A stretch of DNA of 50,550 nt. It comes from Cystobacterineae bacterium. Lineage in GTDB: Bacteria; Myxococcota; Myxococcia; Myxococcales; Myxococcaceae. The stretch is taken from positions 1 through 50,550 of the forward strand of contig WRKR01000020.1 of the NCBI GenBank assembly GCA_009782175.1, read 5' to 3'. The notes under the pieces were generated by a model. That model was given only the letters and a program-made list of their open reading frames with translations, did no database searches and was not told the DNA's origin. Below are positions 1-7,485 of the stretch, one piece after another; positions within the stretch are counted from its first letter, which is position 1; every line of letters begins with the position of its first letter. The position numbers and the translations under genes were made by a program.

Positions 1-78
1 GTTTAAGTCGCCAGCGGTTGCTCGTATTAAAACCTTCCTGGGGCCATCCGTAAGCCCCCGGCAGGGTGATTTTTTTTG

Positions 79-110
79 GTTACTTTTTTTGTTCAGACAA
101 AAAAAGTGAC
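79..110. terminator. 14-bp hairpin with T-rich/A-rich arms
   Basis: Bases 79-92 pair with 97-110 (one T-G wobble) around a TCAG loop. The arms contain seven T and seven A, so the structure could terminate transcripts in either direction. It may serve whatever gene lies left of the window. It may equally be a repeated extragenic palindrome, since GGTTACTTTTT-type hairpins are common dispersed repeats in proteobacteria. Confidence 0.5.
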
Positions 111-200
111 TTGCCGAAGGCAAGCTGCGCCTGCAGGGCGAAAAAAGCCGGGCCGCAGGCCCACTCCCCCCCCGGATGGGAAAAAACAAAACCAACAGCG

Positions 201-223
201 AAAAACCCTTCGCCGGAGGCGAC
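201..223. repeat. Dispersed 23-bp repeat, copy 1
   Basis: The unit begins AAAAACCCTTCG and ends GAGGCGAC, with a GCC/GGC mini-hairpin. The copy at 325-347 is identical, and 46462-46484 differs at two positions, more than 46 kb away and just after alaS. Confidence 0.7.
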
Positions 224-324
224 TCCCCCTCCCCGGAGGGAAAAAAACAAAAACCCCCCCACAAAAAAACTTTTTCCTTTGAAAAGAGCCGGGCCGCAGG
301 CCCCCTCTGAAAAACAACCCTGCC

Positions 325-347
325 AAAAACCCTTCGCCGGAGGCGAC
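325..347. repeat. Dispersed 23-bp repeat, copy 2
   Basis: This copy is identical to 201-223. Both sit between poly-A tracts in the hairpin array. Confidence 0.7.
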
Positions 348-659
348 AAAAAAACCCTATTTAAATTGCCCGCCGCCAGGCGAAAAAACCATTCTGAAAC
401 CTTCCCAGAAACTTCCGGGAGACTTTCTCCGCTTGCTTTCCCAAAAAATTCAACTATGGTTCCTTCTAGGTGTTCAAAACACCAAACAGCGGATTTCTCG
501 CGCCCGACAGACGTGGTTTTTTTGCGCCATTTTTGGCTGGGTGTGGACGGATACAATACCCGAAAGGGGAAGAAGTCCACCGTTCTGTTTGCGGTTTTGA
601 GCACCCGGTCACCCTTCAAAAAGGTGCCCTCACTCAAAAAACAAACAGGAGGGCCAGAA

Positions 660-776
660 ATGGCTGACACCAACATGAAAAGCAAAGTCGGAAAAGAGAG
701 CAACACCGGGCCGCCTCGGGTGAAGCTGCGCATGCATGGAAATGCGCTTCCCGCCTTGGGCCGCCAAACGAGCTAA
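660..776 (+). CDS. 38-aa small protein, copy 1
   Basis: I do not recognise this family. The start is well supported: AGGAGGG lies six bases before ATG. The 38-residue product starts MADTN and carries the motif NTGPP-x3-LR-x-HGNAL, basic in the middle and with no membrane segment. The paralogue at 7245-7361 has the same length and about 22 of 38 identical residues. The HGNAL codons coincide with an inverted repeat (GCGCAT at 728-733, ATGCGC at 742-747). Conservation could therefore reflect RNA structure as well as the peptide. The ORF ends 28 nt before the hairpin at 804-834. It could be a regulatory peptide, a leader ORF, or part of a structured RNA. Confidence 0.6.
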   Translation: MADTNMKSKVGKESNTGPPRVKLRMHGNALPALGRQTS

Positions 777-803
777 CAAACCGGCATAAACCACAGCACA
801 AAG

Positions 804-834
804 AAACCCCTGTCTTCGCTGAAGGCGGGGGTTT
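804..834 (+). terminator. Conserved hairpin ending element copy 1
   Basis: Fourteen base pairs (804-817 with 821-834, including T-G wobbles) close on a GCT triloop, followed by only four T. The 39 bases around it (796-834) are identical to 7396-7434, the best conserved part of the element. It is a plausible intrinsic terminator with a weak T-run, or a stabilising 3' RNA structure. Confidence 0.65.
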
Positions 835-981
835 TCATGCACAACAACCCTCCTTGCAGCCCCTTAGCTTTGTTTTATTTTGTATATGCGTGTATTCTGC
901 TCTCTTGGAGGCGGCGTCCAGTGAAAGCAGAGGAGGGAGCGTGTTAGGAGAGAGATGATTTTGTGAAAAAAGAGGTTCTCT

Positions 982-1740
982 ATGAAGAATTTTTACAAAC
1001 TTTTGGGGAGCATTACTCTGGCGTTGGTTTTGTATTCCATAGCAGCCTGCGGTAGTGACTCGGATACAGACACCGACAACAGCCCTGGCGATAACCCTAA
1101 CAATACCGACACAGGCCCTGGCAACACCCCTGGCGATGACTCTCATAATGTCGCTTTCAAATACGATGAAAACGAAATTAAGAATAAATTAGGGGACAAC
1201 TATTGGATTATTTATGAGGCCACAGAATGGAAGGATGGAGCCATAACAGACACAACTTTCATTGAGCAGCGGCGTACACCAGAAGGTTTCTATTGGGACT
1301 ATCCCAGGGGAGAACCGCCGGAGTCAGGGGGGTTTTATATAAAAAATGCAGGCAACTATGACTGGTATATCAAAAACCCAGAGGGTGGATATTTCCAATA
1401 CCCTGGTCAGCTAACAGAGGAAGAAGCTGAATCTAATATGGATACCTTTGCGGCATCTCTGTATATGTCATGGTATACTGAATATAGATCTCAACTGAAA
1501 AGCGCCGGTTCCGAACAAGTCACTGGAAGGGATTGCGAAAAATATACATATACTCTATTCAGCGCCATCGACGATATAAACCTTCAAGAAACACATACAT
1601 ATTCCATTGATAAAGCAACCGGCGCGTGCCTCAAATATACATTGGAATTGACAGGCAACGCTATGAAACAAGACACCTATTTTGAATTTGTATGCACAAA
1701 ATTCCAAATGGGCGGTGTGAGTTTGCCCCCTTATCCTTGA
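982..1740 (+). CDS. Putative surface lipoprotein of unknown function
   Basis: The 252-aa product starts with a basic n-region, a hydrophobic stretch and a lipobox-like IAAC around residue 23, so it should be exported by Sec and lipidated. After the cysteine comes a disordered Asp/Ser/Thr/Pro/Asn-rich linker to about residue 55. A folded domain rich in Tyr and Trp follows, with three Cys (in RDCEKY, GACLKY and FVCTKF). The alternating pattern in the second half suggests a beta-rich fold, but I cannot assign a family. A GAGG lies about 6 nt before the ATG. The gene is AT-richer than those after it. It stands alone, 240 bp after the element at 422-838, and it opens the block bounded by the two element copies. 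Confidence 0.75.
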   Translation: MKNFYKLLGSITLALVLYSIAACGSDSDTDTDNSPGDNPNNTDTGPGNTPGDDSHNVAFKYDENEIKNKLGDNYWIIYEATEWKDGAITDTTFIEQRRTPEGFYWDYPRGEPPESGGFYIKNAGNYDWYIKNPEGGYFQYPGQLTEEEAESNMDTFAASLYMSWYTEYRSQLKSAGSEQVTGRDCEKYTYTLFSAIDDINLQETHTYSIDKATGACLKYTLELTGNAMKQDTYFEFVCTKFQMGGVSLPPYP

Positions 1741-1914
1741 GCTTGCTCCAAAACCAAACGCGCAGAACTCACCCCTGCCATCTGCTCCATGTTTTGCTTG
1801 AGCACCGCATATTCCCTGCCTCGCCGAACACCGCCTAGGCTTTCCTCGGGTACTCTGCGTTTTTCCAATACTTTGTGTTAGGGTGGCCCAGGAAACTAAA
1901 ACGGGGCATTTTTT

Positions 1915-1950
1915 CTCTCAAACATTCTCTCAAACATTCTCTCAAACATT
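1915..1950. repeat. Three tandem 12-bp repeats
   Basis: CTCTCAAACATT is repeated three times exactly (1915-1926, 1927-1938, 1939-1950), just upstream of the preferred start of the GLUG lipoprotein. The spacing is a whole number of codons and the frame is open through it, so a longer N-terminus cannot be excluded. Confidence 0.9.
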
Positions 1951-1970
1951 TTAAACACAGGGGCATAAGC

Positions 1971-3644
1971 ATGCTGCAGGCGTGGAGAAGAGAAGCGGAA
2001 GCACCCGGGGGAAGCACGCACAACTTCCACGCGCCCATGCGCTTTCTAAAGCGCCTCGCTGCGCGGCAGCCGGGTTTGAGGAGGCTGTGCTTTCTGCTGC
2101 TGGGTGCGGCATTGGGCGCCTGCTCTTCCTCGGAAGAAGAAGCGCAGAAGGACAACATGCTTGAGGTGCGCCCCCGTGCCATAGGCTTTTCGCCGCTGGG
2201 CGAAAACACTACCACCTTCAAAGTTATGGCTTCCGGGTTTGCCAACCGCGCCGAGGCAGACGCTGTGCAGCTTGAGCTTGTCCTTGAGGGGGCGCCCTCA
2301 TGGTTGTTGTTGGGGCCTGCCCTCAGCGAGGTTGCAGACAACAGCAAAACCTTTAGTGTCAGCCTTCAATATGTTGGCCAGGGGTTTATGGAGGCCCCGG
2401 CCATGCTCCACCTTTGGCTGAGCCATATGCCAGAGGGCTATGGCCCTGCCGCAACACAGACGCAAAGCATCCGCATTGTTGTGGGGAATGGCCAAAAAGA
2501 GCACCCCATTCCCCTAAACCAGGACAACATTAAAGCCTTCAACAGCTATGCAAACACGCAAGAGGGCCTGAGCCAGCACTATAAGCTGATTGAAAACATT
2601 GTATTGCCTCCGCCTCAGGGAGAGCCCAGCAACTGGACGCCCATAGGCGTATACGCCTATCCAATCAGCACCCCATTTGTGGGCAGTTTTGATGGTGACG
2701 GCTTTAGCATTTCCGGCCTCGTCATGGAGGTAGCTGAAGAAGAGCAGCAAGGTTTTTTTGGACAGAGCAGCGGAGAAATAAAAAACCTTGGGTTGATAGA
2801 GCTCCACGTTGCTGGGGGTGAATATATAGGCGGACTGGTGGGGAACAACTTGGGCACGGTGCAAAACTGTTATGCCACGGGCAATGTGAGCGGCTACGCT
2901 GAGGTGGGCGGCCTGGTAGGGAGCAACAGCGGCAGGATAGAAAAAAGCCATGCCACGGCCAACGTCAGCGCCAGCTTGGGTTTTGTAGGCGGCCTGCTCG
3001 GGGACAACCATGGCGGTGGCCGGGTAGAAAAAAGCTATGCCACGGGCAATGTGAGCGGTCGCTATAATGTGGGCGGCCTGGTGGGGAACAACGGCAATGC
3101 CAGCAGTGTGGAAAACTGCTATGCCACGGGCAACGTGGAGGGCAGAGAGAGTGCTGCCGCCGGCCTGGTAGCCCTGAATGACGGCGGCTGGGTGCAAAAC
3201 AGCTATGCCACAGGCAGCGTCCATGGCAGCTCGGATGTTGGCGGCGTTGTTGGACATAGCGAGATACTCTATAGCCCGGAGAGCAGGGTGCAAGGCTGCG
3301 TGGCTTTAAACCCAAGCCTTAGGCAAGCAAGCGACGAGAGCGCCTATATAGGACGCGTGCTGGGGAGCAACTGTGACATATATGAGCCAGACGAAGCATG
3401 CAGCACGCTCAGCAACAACCATGCACGCCACAACATGGTGCTGAGCTATAACAACGGCAGCAACAGCTATAGCCCCCACAACAGCCTGAGCTCCAAGGAT
3501 GGCCTGGCCAGCGCTGACTATAACAGAGAAACCTTCTGGAGAGGCCTGGGTTGGGATTTTTCCACAGTGTGGCAATGGGGCTCCAAGGGCCTTCCCATTT
3601 TGAGAGAGCTCAGCGGGGAGCAAAACCACACGGTGCTGCCCTAG
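1971..3644 (+). CDS. GLUG-repeat surface lipoprotein
   Basis: This is a large exported protein with six GLUG-type repeats (GGLVGNN, GGLVGSN, GGLLGDN, GGLVGNN, AGLVALN, GGVVGHS), each followed by a conserved C/SYATGNV-like strand, in roughly residues 285-430. GLUG repeats are known from bacterial surface proteins, including adhesins and peptidases, and fold as beta-helix-like stacks. The signal region contains RRLCFLLLGAALGAC, a good lipobox, then a Ser/Glu linker. Start choice: ATG 1971 has AGGGG seven bases upstream. ATG 2037 (MRFLKR) would give a more usual signal length but has no Shine-Dalgarno. The frame is open back to 1875. No catalytic motif was seen, so adhesion or cell-surface contact is the best guess. 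Confidence 0.8.
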   Translation: MLQAWRREAEAPGGSTHNFHAPMRFLKRLAARQPGLRRLCFLLLGAALGACSSSEEEAQKDNMLEVRPRAIGFSPLGENTTTFKVMASGFANRAEADAVQLELVLEGAPSWLLLGPALSEVADNSKTFSVSLQYVGQGFMEAPAMLHLWLSHMPEGYGPAATQTQSIRIVVGNGQKEHPIPLNQDNIKAFNSYANTQEGLSQHYKLIENIVLPPPQGEPSNWTPIGVYAYPISTPFVGSFDGDGFSISGLVMEVAEEEQQGFFGQSSGEIKNLGLIELHVAGGEYIGGLVGNNLGTVQNCYATGNVSGYAEVGGLVGSNSGRIEKSHATANVSASLGFVGGLLGDNHGGGRVEKSYATGNVSGRYNVGGLVGNNGNASSVENCYATGNVEGRESAAAGLVALNDGGWVQNSYATGSVHGSSDVGGVVGHSEILYSPESRVQGCVALNPSLRQASDESAYIGRVLGSNCDIYEPDEACSTLSNNHARHNMVLSYNNGSNSYSPHNSLSSKDGLASADYNRETFWRGLGWDFSTVWQWGSKGLPILRELSGEQNHTVLP

Positions 3645-3656
3645 CGCCAACCCTTT

Positions 3657-4433
3657 ATGCGTTTTTTCTCGCGTTGGCGCCGTGCGCGGATGTTGCAACG
3701 GAACGCCATTCCTGAAGCGTTGTGGAAAGAAGCCTTGGCCGCCTTGCCGTTTTTGGCAGATTGGCCCAGGAGCGAGCTGAATGCCTTGCGGGAAATGAGC
3801 GTGCTGTTTTTGTGTGAAAAAAACATTATCGGCGCTCAGGGTTTTGTGGTGACGCCCTTTCAGCGTGTTGTTGTGGCCATCCAAGCCTGCATCCCCGTGT
3901 TGAAGCTTGGGCTTGAATGGTATGAGGGTTTCAAAACCATTATATTATATTCCCATGAGTTCATCACCAACGCCGAGTGGGAGGATGAGGATGGGGTTAT
4001 CCATTGCGAGGAGGAGCCTCTCATGGGAGAAACCATGCTGGGCGGGCCCGTGGTACTCTCCTGGGCGGATTTAATGGATGCCGACAGAAAGCATGAGCCA
4101 AAGCGTGAGGCGCTGAAGCCACCTATTAACCCCGTCATCCACGAGTTTGTCCACAAGCTGGACATGAAAAATGGTGAAGCCAATGGCTGTCCGCCACTGC
4201 CGCCGGAGTTGCCAACAAAGCGCTGGCAGCAAATAATGGGAGCGGCCTATGCGGATTTTTGCCGCCGCACAGACGCGGGAGAGGATTTGGGGATAGACCC
4301 TTATGCCGCCGAAGAGCCGTCGGAATTTTTCGCGGTACTCTCTGAAACTTTTTTTGTGGCGCCAAAACGCCTGCGCGAAGCCTACCCAAAGGTTTATGAG
4401 TGCTTCCAGTTGTTTTATGGTTTTAAGGCATAG
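3657..4433 (+). CDS. mtfA: MtfA-family zinc peptidase (M90)
   Basis: The 258-aa protein has the gluzincin-like motif HEFVH at residues 162-166 in the context NPVIHEFVHKLDMKNG, and a downstream EPSEFFAVLSETFF (Glu 223) that fits the third zinc ligand region. This context is typical of MtfA. The E. coli protein binds the glucose repressor Mlc (DgsA) and has aminopeptidase activity; it is cytosolic. The length matches the family (about 250-270). No Mlc is seen nearby, so the partner here is unknown. The start lies 12 bp after the GLUG gene without a clear Shine-Dalgarno, suggesting cotranscription. Confidence 0.88.
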   Translation: MRFFSRWRRARMLQRNAIPEALWKEALAALPFLADWPRSELNALREMSVLFLCEKNIIGAQGFVVTPFQRVVVAIQACIPVLKLGLEWYEGFKTIILYSHEFITNAEWEDEDGVIHCEEEPLMGETMLGGPVVLSWADLMDADRKHEPKREALKPPINPVIHEFVHKLDMKNGEANGCPPLPPELPTKRWQQIMGAAYADFCRRTDAGEDLGIDPYAAEEPSEFFAVLSETFFVAPKRLREAYPKVYECFQLFYGFKA

Positions 4434-4452
4434 CTGATGAATTGTCCCCCAC

Positions 4453-4552
4453 GCTCAACCTGGCTGCTATGCTCAACCTGGCTGCTATGCTCAACCGGAC
4501 TGCTATGCCCAACATGGACCCTATGCTCTGCCCAACATGGACCCTATGCTCA
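4453..4552. repeat. 18-bp tandem repeats ending in a 23-bp duplication
   Basis: Units starting GCTCAACCTGGCTGC run at 4453-4470 and 4471-4488, then diverged units at 4489-4506 and 4507-4524. Bases 4507-4529 are duplicated with one mismatch at 4530-4552. The last duplication is 23 bp, not a multiple of three, so it changes the frame of the upstream ATG codons relative to the glycosyltransferase that starts inside it. Confidence 0.85.
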
Positions 4553-5994
4553 ACAATGTGAAGCCTCGCACGCTCAGGCGCGCCTATATGGCGGGGTTGG
4601 GCTTCATCTGCCTGGGCATTGTGCTCAACTGCTTTTTAAAGCTTTCTGCCGGCCCTTTGCAGGATTGGGATGAAGCCCGCCACGGAGTGAGCGCCTATGA
4701 GATGCTGCAGAGCGGCAACTTCCTGCTCAACACCTATGGCGGTATGCCGGATTATTGGAATGCCAAACCTCCCTTGAGCTTTTGGAGCATAGCTTTGGGC
4801 TATAGGCTGTTTGGCGCCAACCCTCTGGGGTTGCGTTTTTTTTCTGCCCTCTTTGCCTGCTCCATGTTTTTTTTGACGCTGATGTTTTGTTATAAAAAAA
4901 TGGCTGTGCGCGCCGCCGTCTTCTCCGGTTTGGTTTTCCTCTCTCTCAATGTGTTTTTTCAGCGGCACCATGCCCGCACGGCAGATCCGGACGCTCTTTT
5001 CCTTTTGCTCAACACAGCAGGGCTTTTGAGTGTGCTGGCTTGGCCCAAGCGCTATGGGGCTTATGCTGTGGCCGCCTTCCTTGCCGGCTTGGCTTTTTTG
5101 AGCAAAAGCTTCCATGCCGCCCCCATGGCTTTGTTGGTGTTGGTTTTTTTTCTGATGGATTTTCCCTTTTCCAAGCAAACCCTCAAACAGGGTATGTTGT
5201 GCCTGCTGCTTGCGCTTGCGCCGGTGGCGCTGTGGGCCATAGCGAGGCTCCAGGTGGATGGGAGCCTGTTTTTTGAGCATATGGTTTTTGACGATCTGCT
5301 CACCCGGGCAACCCAAACCATAGAGGGCCACCAGGGGGGCCCCTTCTATTATGTGGAGTTTGTTGCCCTCAAAAGCTACCGGTTTTGGATTTTGCCTCTG
5401 CTCCTCGCAGCCGCTGCTGTTTTTGCCCTGCGAAGGTATACGGCCCTGCCTGCTGCTCCCCTGCCTCTGGAGACAACTCCCCCCGCGGTGGATACCCCCA
5501 TGCTGTGCAAGCTTGTGCTTGCTGTGACGCTGCCCTTGCTCCTCTATTCCCTGTCAGCCTCAAAACTGTTTTGGTATAGCTACCCGACATTCCCTTTCCT
5601 CTCCTTGCTGCTGGGGCTTTTTTTGGACCGGACATGCACCCTTATGGAAACAAAAAACAAGCGGCTTGCCAAAACCTTCTTCTTTTGTGTTTTAGGCACA
5701 GGCCTGATGGGCGAAGCTTATACGCTGATGCGGATTTATAGGGACTCTGCCCAAACAAACCCTCTGCATGTGGCCATGCACAAGCTTGGGCAAAAGCCGG
5801 AAAACCACCATGCCGCATTGTTTGTGGATGAAGGCGACTGGAGGCCGGCGGATTTTTTGGCGGCAAAACTTTATGGTGGATTTTTGCTGATGGAAGGCGG
5901 AGCACCCGCCTGTGCCTCTGCTTTAGCGTTGAAAAAAAACTTCTTGTTGAGCCGAAATGAAAAATACACAAGGTGCACCAACACAAACAGCTGA
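4537..5994 (+). CDS. ArnT/PMT-like membrane glycosyltransferase (GT83 type)
   Basis: The 485-aa protein has about ten hydrophobic segments. After the first comes DWDEARHGVSAYEML, the acidic loop that in ArnT and related GT-C enzymes holds the catalytic Asp-Glu pair, followed by YWNAKPPLSFW and GLRFFSALFA, also typical. Such enzymes transfer a sugar from a polyprenyl-phosphate donor to lipid A, a glycan or a protein on the outer face of the inner membrane. The gene 21 bp downstream encodes a GT2 enzyme of the kind that makes such donors, so the two probably form one pathway. The start falls within tandem repeats; ATG 4537 and ATG 4546 are both possible and neither has a Shine-Dalgarno. The acceptor is not evident. 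Confidence 0.8.
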   Translation: MDPMLNNVKPRTLRRAYMAGLGFICLGIVLNCFLKLSAGPLQDWDEARHGVSAYEMLQSGNFLLNTYGGMPDYWNAKPPLSFWSIALGYRLFGANPLGLRFFSALFACSMFFLTLMFCYKKMAVRAAVFSGLVFLSLNVFFQRHHARTADPDALFLLLNTAGLLSVLAWPKRYGAYAVAAFLAGLAFLSKSFHAAPMALLVLVFFLMDFPFSKQTLKQGMLCLLLALAPVALWAIARLQVDGSLFFEHMVFDDLLTRATQTIEGHQGGPFYYVEFVALKSYRFWILPLLLAAAAVFALRRYTALPAAPLPLETTPPAVDTPMLCKLVLAVTLPLLLYSLSASKLFWYSYPTFPFLSLLLGLFLDRTCTLMETKNKRLAKTFFFCVLGTGLMGEAYTLMRIYRDSAQTNPLHVAMHKLGQKPENHHAALFVDEGDWRPADFLAAKLYGGFLLMEGGAPACASALALKKNFLLSRNEKYTRCTNTNS

Positions 5995-6015
5995 ACCCAT
6001 TTTGGAGAGCCTCCT

Positions 6016-6966
6016 ATGAAGCGCGCCACTCCCTGCCTTGCCTTGCTCATCCCCTGCTATAATGAAGAGGACACCCTGCCCCACCTGCTCCACACTTTGG
6101 ATAAACTCCTTGCCACGCTGAAAAGCGAAGGGCTGATCCACAACAACAGCTTTGTGCTTTATGTGGATGATGGCAGCCGCGACAATACATGGCAGATAAT
6201 TGAAGCGCACAGCCTCCAGAATGTGCATAGCAAAGGCCTGAAGTTGGCGGGCAACGTGGGCCACCAGAATGCTTTGCTGGCCGGTATGATGGAACTCCGC
6301 AACGAGGTGGATTGCCTGATCAGCATGGATGCGGATTTGCAGGATGATATAGCGGTTATTCCCAGCATGCTGAAGCACCATGCCGAAGGTTGTGAGGTCG
6401 TTTATGGTGTGCGGAACAACAGAGCTGCAGACAGCTTTTTTAAGCGCTATACGGCGGGGCTTTTTTATAAGCTGATGGGGAAAATAGGCGTGCGCATTGT
6501 CTCTCAGCACGCGGATTATAGACTGGTGAGCCAAACAGCCTTAAACGCGCTTGCGCAATATGGAGAGACGAACCTTTTTCTGCGCGGCATTTTCCCCTCC
6601 ATGGGCTTTCCCAGCGCCGTTGTGGCCTATGAGCGCAAAGAGCGGCAGCATGGAGAAAGCAAATACCCCCTCAAACGCATGCTCTCTTTCGCTTGGCAGG
6701 GGGTTAGCTCTTTCAGCGGCCTGCCCTTGCGTCTGGCCGGCGTGTGCAGCCTGGCCACTTTGCTGTTTGCCCTGCTGCTCAGCTTTCTGGCTCTTTTGGC
6801 CTGGGCACGCGGCGAAACCGTTTCCGGGTGGACTTCTCTTATTATTACTGTGCTGTTTTTAGGCTCCGTTCAGCTTTTCTGCCTCACCCTTATTGGAGAA
6901 TACCTCGCGAAAATTTATGCTGAGGTGAAACGCCGCCCCCGCTATATTGTAGAAAAAAAATGCTAG
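6016..6966 (+). CDS. Polyprenyl-phosphate glycosyltransferase (GT2, ArnC/GtrB-like)
   Basis: The 316-aa protein has an N-terminal GT-A domain with LIPCYNEE, YVDDGSRDNTW, a lysine-glycine-asparagine-histidine region (LAGNVGHQNAL), SMDADLQDD (the metal-binding DxD equivalent) and HADYRLVS. A positively charged KERQHGESKYPLKRM segment follows, then two C-terminal membrane helices. This matches the DPM1/GtrB/ArnC group, which transfers a sugar from a nucleotide to polyprenyl phosphate at the cytoplasmic face. GGAG stands 8-9 bases before the ATG. It is cotranscribed with the ArnT-like gene and should supply its lipid-linked donor. It ends 38 bp before the second 420-bp element. Confidence 0.9.
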   Translation: MKRATPCLALLIPCYNEEDTLPHLLHTLDKLLATLKSEGLIHNNSFVLYVDDGSRDNTWQIIEAHSLQNVHSKGLKLAGNVGHQNALLAGMMELRNEVDCLISMDADLQDDIAVIPSMLKHHAEGCEVVYGVRNNRAADSFFKRYTAGLFYKLMGKIGVRIVSQHADYRLVSQTALNALAQYGETNLFLRGIFPSMGFPSAVVAYERKERQHGESKYPLKRMLSFAWQGVSSFSGLPLRLAGVCSLATLLFALLLSFLALLAWARGETVSGWTSLIITVLFLGSVQLFCLTLIGEYLAKIYAEVKRRPRYIVEKKC

Positions 6967-7244
6967 GCCGCTTCCTCTTGAGGCAGTGCTCCACCACCTG
7001 GCCACTTTCTCCGCTTGCTTTCTCAAAAAATTCAACTATAGTCTCTCTTGGTGCTCAAAACACTTTACAAAGCGGTCTTTCCGCGCCCGACAGACGTGGT
7101 TTTTTTGTGCCATGCTTGGCCGGGTGTGAGACGGATACAATACCTGCAAGGGGAAGAAGTCCGCCGTTCTTTGTACGGTTTTGAGCACCCGGTCACCTCT
7201 CAAAAAGAGAACCGCCATTCAAAAAATACAAAGGAGGGCCAGAA

Positions 7245-7361
7245 ATGGCTGACGCAAACATAGAAAGAAAATTCGGAATAGAACGAAATACCGGGCCGCC
7301 TCAACGGCAGCTGCGCATTCATGGGAATGCGCTTCACGCCACAGACTCCCAAACGGGCTAA
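7245..7361 (+). CDS. 38-aa small protein, copy 2
   Basis: This is a paralogue of the ORF at 660-776, with the same length, the same Shine-Dalgarno and spacing, and the shared motif NTGPP-x3-LR-x-HGNAL. The rest differs (for example IERKFGIER in the N-terminal third). The HGNAL codons lie in a perfect 8-bp inverted repeat (GCGCATTC 7313-7320, GAATGCGC 7325-7332) that is stronger than in copy 1. The length is preserved despite many substitutions, which favours translation. The palindrome and 3' hairpin favour an RNA role. No partner gene is evident. Confidence 0.6.
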   Translation: MADANIERKFGIERNTGPPQRQLRIHGNALHATDSQTG

Positions 7362-7403
7362 GAATCCGACAAACCTTAAAAAACCTTAAACCAACGCACA
7401 AAG

Positions 7404-7434
7404 AAACCCCTGTCTTCGCTGAAGGCGGGGGTTT
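7404..7434 (+). terminator. Conserved hairpin ending element copy 2
   Basis: This is the same 14-bp stem with GCT loop as at 804-834, followed by three T. The flanking 39 bases are identical between copies while the rest of the element has diverged. Confidence 0.65.
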
Positions 7435-7441
7435 GCATGTG

Positions 7442-7463
7442 GGGGCAAGCTTCAGCTTGCCTC
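7442..7463. repeat. Inverted repeat GGCAAGCTTCAGCTTGCC
   Basis: GGCAAGC and GCTTGCC flank a four-base loop. A near-identical hairpin (TTTA loop) occurs at 11669-11688. It lies just downstream of element 2 and at the 3' end of the minus-strand gene 7486-7851, so it may terminate that gene. Confidence 0.6.
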
Positions 7464-7485
7464 CCGCTCAAAGAGGAAGCAGCCC

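Larger units (their letters stand above)
1..421. repeat. Intergenic array of hairpins and A-tracts
   Basis: No credible gene is seen here; the open frames are low-complexity Lys/Pro/Arg strings. The stretch is built of short GC-rich inverted repeats separated by runs of A. GGGCCGCAGGCCC occurs at about 150-162 and 290-302. A 23-bp unit is present twice (201-223 and 325-347). A unit of C-run, CCGGA, G-run and A-tract occurs near 171-193 and 223-256. A relative of the 23-bp unit lies at 46462-46484, and a relative of the C-run/A-tract unit lies near 8123-8152, so these are dispersed extragenic repeats. They resemble REP-type elements in style, but I cannot assign a named family. Confidence 0.6.
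422..838 (+). repeat. Approx. 420-bp element, copy 1 (leader, 38-codon ORF, hairpin)
   Basis: This sequence aligns from end to end with 7004-7438 in direct orientation. Long identical runs (CGCCCGACAGACGTGGTTTTTTTG; CGGATACAATACC; GGTTTTGAGCACCCGGTCACC) are separated by diverged stretches and small indels. Order within the element: a conserved leader with TACAAT at 552-557 that could be a -10 box, about 100 nt of leader, AGGAGGG (647-653), the ORF at 660-776, and a hairpin at 804-834. Reading frames on the opposite strand are also partly alike, but they are interrupted by frame-changing indels, which argues against a minus-strand gene. No transposase, terminal inverted repeat or target duplication is visible. 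Confidence 0.8.
7004..7438 (+). repeat. Approx. 420-bp element, copy 2
   Basis: This is the direct-orientation relative of 422-838, with the same order: leader, TACAAT (7136-7141), AGGAGGG (7232-7238), 38-codon ORF (7245-7361), hairpin (7404-7434). The leader carries small indels against copy 1. The two copies bracket about 6.1 kb holding five genes. Confidence 0.8.

Noticed and set aside
80-733. 217-codon minus-strand frame over the first 420-bp element
   Set aside because: Its counterpart in copy 2 is only partly in the same frame because of small indels, its left part is translated A-tract/hairpin repeat, and the opposite strand has a better-supported small ORF with a consensus Shine-Dalgarno.
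66-776. 236-codon plus-strand frame spanning the hairpin array and element 1
   Set aside because: The product is low-complexity Lys/Pro/Arg over the repeats and has no Shine-Dalgarno; the well-signalled ORF at 660-776 is its C-terminal end in the same frame.
2514-3293. Long minus-strand frames opposite the GLUG repeats
   Set aside because: They mirror the repeated coding strand; the plus-strand product has a lipobox and recognisable GLUG motifs.
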